From positions 1-8,560 of the forward strand of contig CAAEBW010000247.1 of NCBI GenBank assembly GCA_900754145.1: 8,560 bases of DNA. Reading direction: 5' to 3'. Below the pieces are notes generated by a model. It was given only the letters and a program-made list of their open reading frames with translations. It did no database searches and had not been told where the DNA came from. Shown piece by piece: positions 4,904-8,560 of this stretch; position 1 is the first letter of the stretch; every line of letters begins with the position of its first letter. Made by a program: the position numbers and the translations under genes. The stretch is from Clostridia bacterium. GTDB taxonomy: Bacteria > Bacillota > Clostridia > Oscillospirales > Acutalibacteraceae.

Positions 4904-6250
4904 ATGGGAAGACTGTTTGGAACTGACGGTGCAAGAGGAATTGCAAATAAGGAGCTTACCTGCGAGCTTGCGACAAATATAGGCAGAGCGGCGGCGTATG
5001 TGCTGACCGAGAAAACCACCGAAAAGCCGAAGGTGCTTATAGGTAAGGACACCCGCGTTTCCTCAAATATGCTTGAAATGGCGCTTGCGGCGGGACTTTG
5101 CTCTGTGGGTGCAGATGTTGTGCTTGTAGGCTTTGTGCCGACCCCCGCTATCGCCTTTTTGGTAAAGGACAGGGAAGCCGATGCGGGAATTATGATTTCC
5201 GCATCCCACAACCCCTGCGAATATAACGGAATAAAGATATTTGATTCCAACGGTTTTAAGCTGCCCGACGCTCTGGAGGAGGAAATCGAGGCACTGGTGC
5301 TTGACGATATGAGCCCTATTGAGTTCCCCGTGGGCGGAGATGTGGGCAGTGTATTTATGCGATATGACTATGTTGATTTGTATATCGACCACCTCGCGGA
5401 GTCGGTAAACGCCGACCTTTCGGGGCTTAAAATTGCTATTGACTGCGCAAACGGCTGTGCCTCCTACACCGCCGAAAAGCTGTTTACAAGGCTCGGAGCA
5501 AAGGTACATATGATGCACGACAATCCGAACGGCGTAAACATTAACGCCCGCTGCGGCTCTACCCATATGGACGACCTTATAGACTATGTAAACGGTCACG
5601 AGGTTGATTTGGGGCTTGCGTTTGACGGCGACTCCGACCGCTGTTTGGCTGTTGACGAGAACGGTAAGCTTATTGACGGCGACCGTATGATAGCCGTTTT
5701 CGCCCTTGATATGAAAAACCGCGGCATTTTAAAGGACGAAACCGCCGTTGTTACGGTTATGACCAACTTGGGCTTTAAGCATTTTGCCGAGCACAACGGA
5801 ATCGCCGTGAAAGAAACTAAGGTCGGCGACCGTTATGTGCTTGAGGAAATGGTTAAGAACGATTATAAGATAGGCGGCGAGCAGTCGGGACATATTATAT
5901 TCAGAGACTTTGCGACAACAGGCGACGGTCAGCTTTCGGGCGCGATGCTCGCGGCTATTCTCAAAAACAGCGGAAAGTCCGCCTCGGAGGTTGCCTCGGT
6001 TATGACGGTTTTACCCCAGACCCTTGTTAATATCAAGGCTCCCGCCGAGCTTAAGGCAAAGCTTGATACAGACGGGGATATTAAAAACGCTATCGAAAAT
6101 GTTAAAAAGACTTTAGGCAGCCGCGGCAGAATTCTGGTAAGGGCGTCGGGTACCGAGCCGCTTATCCGCGTAATGCTTGAGGGCGAGGATATCGCCGAGA
6201 TTAAACGCCTTGCAAAGGATGTTGCGGCGGTTATTGAAGGGAAGGCTTAA
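4904..6250 (+). CDS. glmM: Phosphoglucosamine mutase GlmM
   Basis: GlmM interconverts glucosamine-6-phosphate and glucosamine-1-phosphate, the step before UDP-GlcNAc for peptidoglycan, in the cytoplasm. The 448-residue length is typical. The N-terminus MGRLFGTDGARGIAN is the GlmM signature. The catalytic phosphoserine is Ser101 in ISASHNP (98-104). The metal-binding loop is DGDSDR (241-246). The sugar-binding loop GGEQSGH (324-330) and the phosphate-binding C-terminal RASGTEPLIRVMLEG (413-427) are intact. These motifs separate GlmM from phosphoglucomutase or phosphomannomutase relatives with good confidence. The start ATG follows AGGGAG by 10 nt. The stop is immediately followed by the ATG of the methyltransferase gene with no spacer. 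Linkage to ruvCAB is not the gene order I usually associate with glmM (often near cdaA-ybbR or glmS). Confidence 0.96.
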   Translation: MGRLFGTDGARGIANKELTCELATNIGRAAAYVLTEKTTEKPKVLIGKDTRVSSNMLEMALAAGLCSVGADVVLVGFVPTPAIAFLVKDREADAGIMISASHNPCEYNGIKIFDSNGFKLPDALEEEIEALVLDDMSPIEFPVGGDVGSVFMRYDYVDLYIDHLAESVNADLSGLKIAIDCANGCASYTAEKLFTRLGAKVHMMHDNPNGVNINARCGSTHMDDLIDYVNGHEVDLGLAFDGDSDRCLAVDENGKLIDGDRMIAVFALDMKNRGILKDETAVVTVMTNLGFKHFAEHNGIAVKETKVGDRYVLEEMVKNDYKIGGEQSGHIIFRDFATTGDGQLSGAMLAAILKNSGKSASEVASVMTVLPQTLVNIKAPAELKAKLDTDGDIKNAIENVKKTLGSRGRILVRASGTEPLIRVMLEGEDIAEIKRLAKDVAAVIEGKA

Positions 6251-7114
6251 ATGAGAACCGTCACGGGCTTTGACGATTACGAGCTTATAGACGCCGATTC
6301 GGGCGAAAGGCTCGAACGTTGGAAAAATATTGTGCTTATCCGCCCCGACCCGCAGATAATATGGTCTGGGGAAAGAAAGGACAGCCGTTGGAAAACCGCG
6401 AACGCGGTCTATCACCGTTCGCAAAGCGGCGGAGGGCGCTGGGAGGTACTAAAACCCGTACCCGATGTCTGGAGCGTTAATTACGAGGGGCTGACCTTCC
6501 GCTTAAAGCCTATGGGCTTTAAGCACACGGGGCTTTTCCCCGAGCAGGCGGTCAACTGGAGCCTTGCACGCGAGCTTATTGAAAAGGAAAACCGACAGCT
6601 TTCTGTGCTTAACCTTTTTGCCTACACGGGAGCGGCTACCCTTGCCTGTTTAAAGGCGGGGGCTAAGGTTACCCACGTTGACGCGTCAAAGGGTATGGTT
6701 CAGTGGGCAAAGGAAAACGCCGCGGCAAGCGGTCTTGCAGACGCGCCCGTGCGCTGGCTTGTGGACGACTGCCTAAAGTTTGTAAAGCGGGAGATAAGGC
6801 GCGGCAATAAGTATGACGCGGTGATAATGGACCCGCCCTCCTACGGCAGAGGACCTGACGGCGAGGTATGGAAGCTTGAACAGCAGTTGGCGGAATTGTT
6901 AGGCGAAACAGGAAAGCTGCTCTCCGATAACGCGGTCTTTTTCTTCCTTAACTCTTATACAGGCGGGCTTTCGCCGACGATACTCAATTATATGGTACAG
7001 CGGTATGTTGTAAAAAACCGCGGCGGCAAGGTTTCCACAGATGAAATAGGGCTTTTGGTCACCGATAAGGGAATAAGCCTGCCCGCGGGCAATACTACGA
7101 TTTGGACAAGGTAA
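6251..7114 (+). CDS. Class I SAM-dependent methyltransferase, RlmI/RlmK-like, without PUA domain
   Basis: This 287-residue cytoplasmic protein is a probable RNA methyltransferase of the COG1092-like group; the exact target cannot be told from sequence. An N-terminal region (1-80, with YELIDADSGERLERW and VLIRPDPQIIW) leads to RLKPMGFKHTGLFPEQAVNW (84-103). The Rossmann methyltransferase domain has motif I VLNLFAYTGAATLACLKAGA (119-138), an acidic SAM-ribose contact VDASKGMVQWAKENA (143-157), LVDDCLKF (170-177) and the motif IV-type catalytic loop MDPPSYGRG (193-201). RlmI and RlmK carry extra domains (PUA, THUMP) that are absent here. There is no TRAM or cysteine-type 5-methyluridine signature. 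Its ATG abuts the glmM stop with GAAGG five bases upstream, and ecfA1 starts one base after its stop. Operon membership is likely; a functional link to GlmM is not shown. Confidence 0.85.
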   Translation: MRTVTGFDDYELIDADSGERLERWKNIVLIRPDPQIIWSGERKDSRWKTANAVYHRSQSGGGRWEVLKPVPDVWSVNYEGLTFRLKPMGFKHTGLFPEQAVNWSLARELIEKENRQLSVLNLFAYTGAATLACLKAGAKVTHVDASKGMVQWAKENAAASGLADAPVRWLVDDCLKFVKREIRRGNKYDAVIMDPPSYGRGPDGEVWKLEQQLAELLGETGKLLSDNAVFFFLNSYTGGLSPTILNYMVQRYVVKNRGGKVSTDEIGLLVTDKGISLPAGNTTIWTR

Positions 7115-7115
7115 A

Positions 7116-7985
7116 ATGGACAGCATAATTAGTGTAAAAAACGTAACATATGAATACAAGAACGAAGACGCTTACAGGGGCGAAGAAGCTGTGGTTACCG
7201 CCGTTAAGGCTTTAAGCCTTGAAATAGAGCGGGGAAGCTTTACAGTAATTCTCGGTCATAACGGCTCGGGCAAATCCACCCTCGCTAAGATGTTAAACGG
7301 GCTTAATAAGCCTACCTCGGGCGATATTTTTGTGGACGGAATTAACACAAAGGACGAAGAGAGGGAAATCGAAGTAAAGCGCAAGGTCGGAATGGTTTTC
7401 CAAAACCCCGATAATCAGATAATCGCCTCGATTGTTGAGGAAGACGTAGCGTTCGGTCCTGAAAATTTAGGCGTGCCGCCAAAGGAGATAAAGGAGCGTG
7501 TTGATGACGCACTTAAGGCGGTCGGTATGCTCGAATTTAAGGAATCTACCCCCCACAGACTGTCGGGAGGTCAAAAGCAGAGGATAGCCATTGCGGGAAT
7601 AATCGCGATGCAACCCGAATGTCTTGTGCTTGACGAGCCGACCGCTATGTTAGACCCAAAAGGCAGAGCGGAGATAATCGAAACCCTTATAAGACTTAAT
7701 AAGGAAAAGGGCATTACCGTGGTGCTTATCACACATTATATGGAAGAAGCACAGAACGCCGACCGCGTGCTGGTAATGAATGACGGAGAGATTATCGCGG
7801 ACGATGTACCTAAGGTGATTTTTTCGGATGTTGAGAGGCTTAAAAGGGTGGGGCTTGACGTTCCGCAGACCGCCGAGCTTTTGTATAATTTAAAGAAAAA
7901 CGGATTTAGCGTGGATACACACGCGCTTTCAATCAAGGAGGCAGCCGACGAGATAATAAAGGCGCTTCATTCGGAGGAAGAGTAA
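7116..7985 (+). CDS. ecfA1: Energy-coupling factor transporter ATPase EcfA1 (CbiO-type)
   Basis: EcfA1 is one of two ATPases of the ECF module. With EcfA2 and the membrane protein EcfT it powers several substrate-binding S components that import vitamins or metals. The 289-residue protein has Walker A GHNGSGKST (47-55), Q-loop FQNPDNQ (95-101), ABC signature LSGGQKQR (149-156), Walker B CLVLDEP with Glu174 (169-175) and H-loop His207 (LITHYMEEA). FQNPDNQIIASIVEEDVAFGPENLG is the hallmark segment of ECF ATPases. An insertion after strand 1 (about 16-26) is common in EcfA1. The C-terminal part from about 230 matches the ECF ATPase extension. It starts one base after the methyltransferase stop with only a weak AAGG four bases upstream, so translation is probably coupled. 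Its HSEEE tail encodes the ecfA2 ribosome binding site. Confidence 0.95.
   Translation: MDSIISVKNVTYEYKNEDAYRGEEAVVTAVKALSLEIERGSFTVILGHNGSGKSTLAKMLNGLNKPTSGDIFVDGINTKDEEREIEVKRKVGMVFQNPDNQIIASIVEEDVAFGPENLGVPPKEIKERVDDALKAVGMLEFKESTPHRLSGGQKQRIAIAGIIAMQPECLVLDEPTAMLDPKGRAEIIETLIRLNKEKGITVVLITHYMEEAQNADRVLVMNDGEIIADDVPKVIFSDVERLKRVGLDVPQTAELLYNLKKNGFSVDTHALSIKEAADEIIKALHSEEE
7973..7977 (+). promoter_or_regulatory. Ribosome binding site deciding the TTG start of ecfA2
   Basis: GGAGG inside the last codons of ecfA1 lies 9 nt before the TTG at 7987. That TTG gives the family-typical start MSVLEVKNLTHTYS. Confidence 0.75.
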
Positions 7986-7986
7986 T

Positions 7987-8560
7987 TTGTCAGTATTAGA
8001 GGTAAAAAATCTTACCCACACCTACAGCGGAAATACACCGTTTGTCAATGACGCGGTAAGCGGCGTTAGCTTTACCGTCGAAAAGGGCGAAATAATAGGT
8101 ATTATCGGGCATACGGGTTCGGGTAAGTCAACCCTTGTTCAGCACTTAAACGGGCTTTTAAAGCCGACGGAGGGCGAAATTTTTATAGACAGCGAGAATA
8201 TCTGGGACAACCCTAAGGAAATAAGAAAGGTACGCTCAAAGGTTGGTCTTGTTTTCCAGTACCCCGAATATCAGCTTTTTGAGGAAACGGTCTTTGCCGA
8301 CATCGCCTTCGGTCCTAAAAATATGGGTCTTTCGGGGGACGAGCTAAAGACAAGAGTGCTTGAAACCTGCAAGATAATAGGAGTAAAGGACGAGTTTCTC
8401 GAAAAATCCCCCTTTGATTTGTCGGGCGGCGAAAAGCGTAGGGTAGCTATTGCGGGGGTTATGGCAATGAAGCCCGAGGTTATCGTCTTTGACGAGCCGA
8501 CTGCGGGGCTTGACCCCAAAGGACGGGAAAATGTGATGAGCATTATCTCCGATTACCGCA
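7987..8560 (+). CDS. ecfA2: Energy-coupling factor transporter ATPase EcfA2 (partial, 3' end outside window)
   Basis: EcfA2 is the second ATPase of the ECF module and pairs with EcfA1. The first 191 codons are present and the frame is open to the window edge; about 90-100 more residues are expected. Motifs are Walker A GHTGSGKST (41-49), Q-loop FQYPEYQLFEETVFADIAFGP (90-110 region), ABC signature LSGGEKRR (145-152) and Walker B VIVFDEP with Glu170 (165-171), followed by TAGLDPKGR. The GHTGSGKST Walker A and the YPEYQLFEETV segment distinguish EcfA2 from EcfA1. There is no nearby ATG with family-like sequence, so TTG at 7987 is chosen, one base after the ecfA1 stop. EcfT would normally follow. 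Confidence 0.93.
   Translation, partial: MSVLEVKNLTHTYSGNTPFVNDAVSGVSFTVEKGEIIGIIGHTGSGKSTLVQHLNGLLKPTEGEIFIDSENIWDNPKEIRKVRSKVGLVFQYPEYQLFEETVFADIAFGPKNMGLSGDELKTRVLETCKIIGVKDEFLEKSPFDLSGGEKRRVAIAGVMAMKPEVIVFDEPTAGLDPKGRENVMSIISDYR

Noticed and set aside
4732..5250. Minus-strand open frame of 172 codons opposite ruvB/glmM
   Set aside because: It is a Ser/Ala-rich shadow of the RuvB C-terminus and GlmM N-terminus, spanning two real genes, and has no recognisable domain.
5063..5599. Minus-strand open frame of 178 codons opposite glmM
   Set aside because: GlmM is intact on the plus strand with all catalytic motifs; the reverse frame is a codon-bias artefact.

Overview
The window looks like chromosomal DNA from a low-to-moderate GC Gram-positive bacterium of the class Clostridia, probably Oscillospiraceae-like (inference). 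The reasons are a full ruvC-ruvA-ruvB set (Bacilli normally lack RuvC), paired ECF-transporter ATPases of the Firmicutes type, strong GGAGG ribosome binding sites, tight gene overlaps, and GTG or TTG starts at five of ten genes. No mobile element, tRNA, rRNA or CRISPR array was seen, and every gene is a recognisable housekeeping or transport family.

Left half, minus strand (1-2230): a polyamine ABC transporter operon read right to left as potA (ATPase), potB (permease) and potC (permease, cut by the window edge). The substrate-binding protein PotD would be expected further left, outside the window. Junctions are tight, and the Shine-Dalgarno sequences of potB and potC lie inside the last codons of the gene before.

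Middle (2231-2727): a divergent intergenic region of about 500 bases, the most interesting part. It holds a near-consensus sigma-A promoter for potABC (TTGACA, 17, TATAGT), followed by an unusually long leader of about 250 nt. The leader can form several hairpins, and one segment is perfectly complementary over 11 nt to the potA Shine-Dalgarno region. This is a good candidate for a structured RNA that controls translation of polyamine uptake. A stretch of T-tracts in roughly helical phase follows. Then comes an extended -10 promoter for ruvC whose -10 segment is duplicated 20 bp downstream.

Right half, plus strand (2728-8560): ruvC-ruvA-ruvB (Holliday junction branch migration and resolution), glmM (phosphoglucosamine mutase, cell-wall precursor synthesis), a PUA-less class I SAM-dependent methyltransferase of the RlmI/RlmK-like type, ecfA1, and ecfA2 (cut by the right edge). 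Gaps run from a 4-base overlap to 23 bases with no terminator visible, so these seven genes plausibly form one operon joining DNA repair, wall synthesis, probable RNA modification and vitamin or metal uptake. The ECF transmembrane subunit EcfT would be expected just beyond the right edge.
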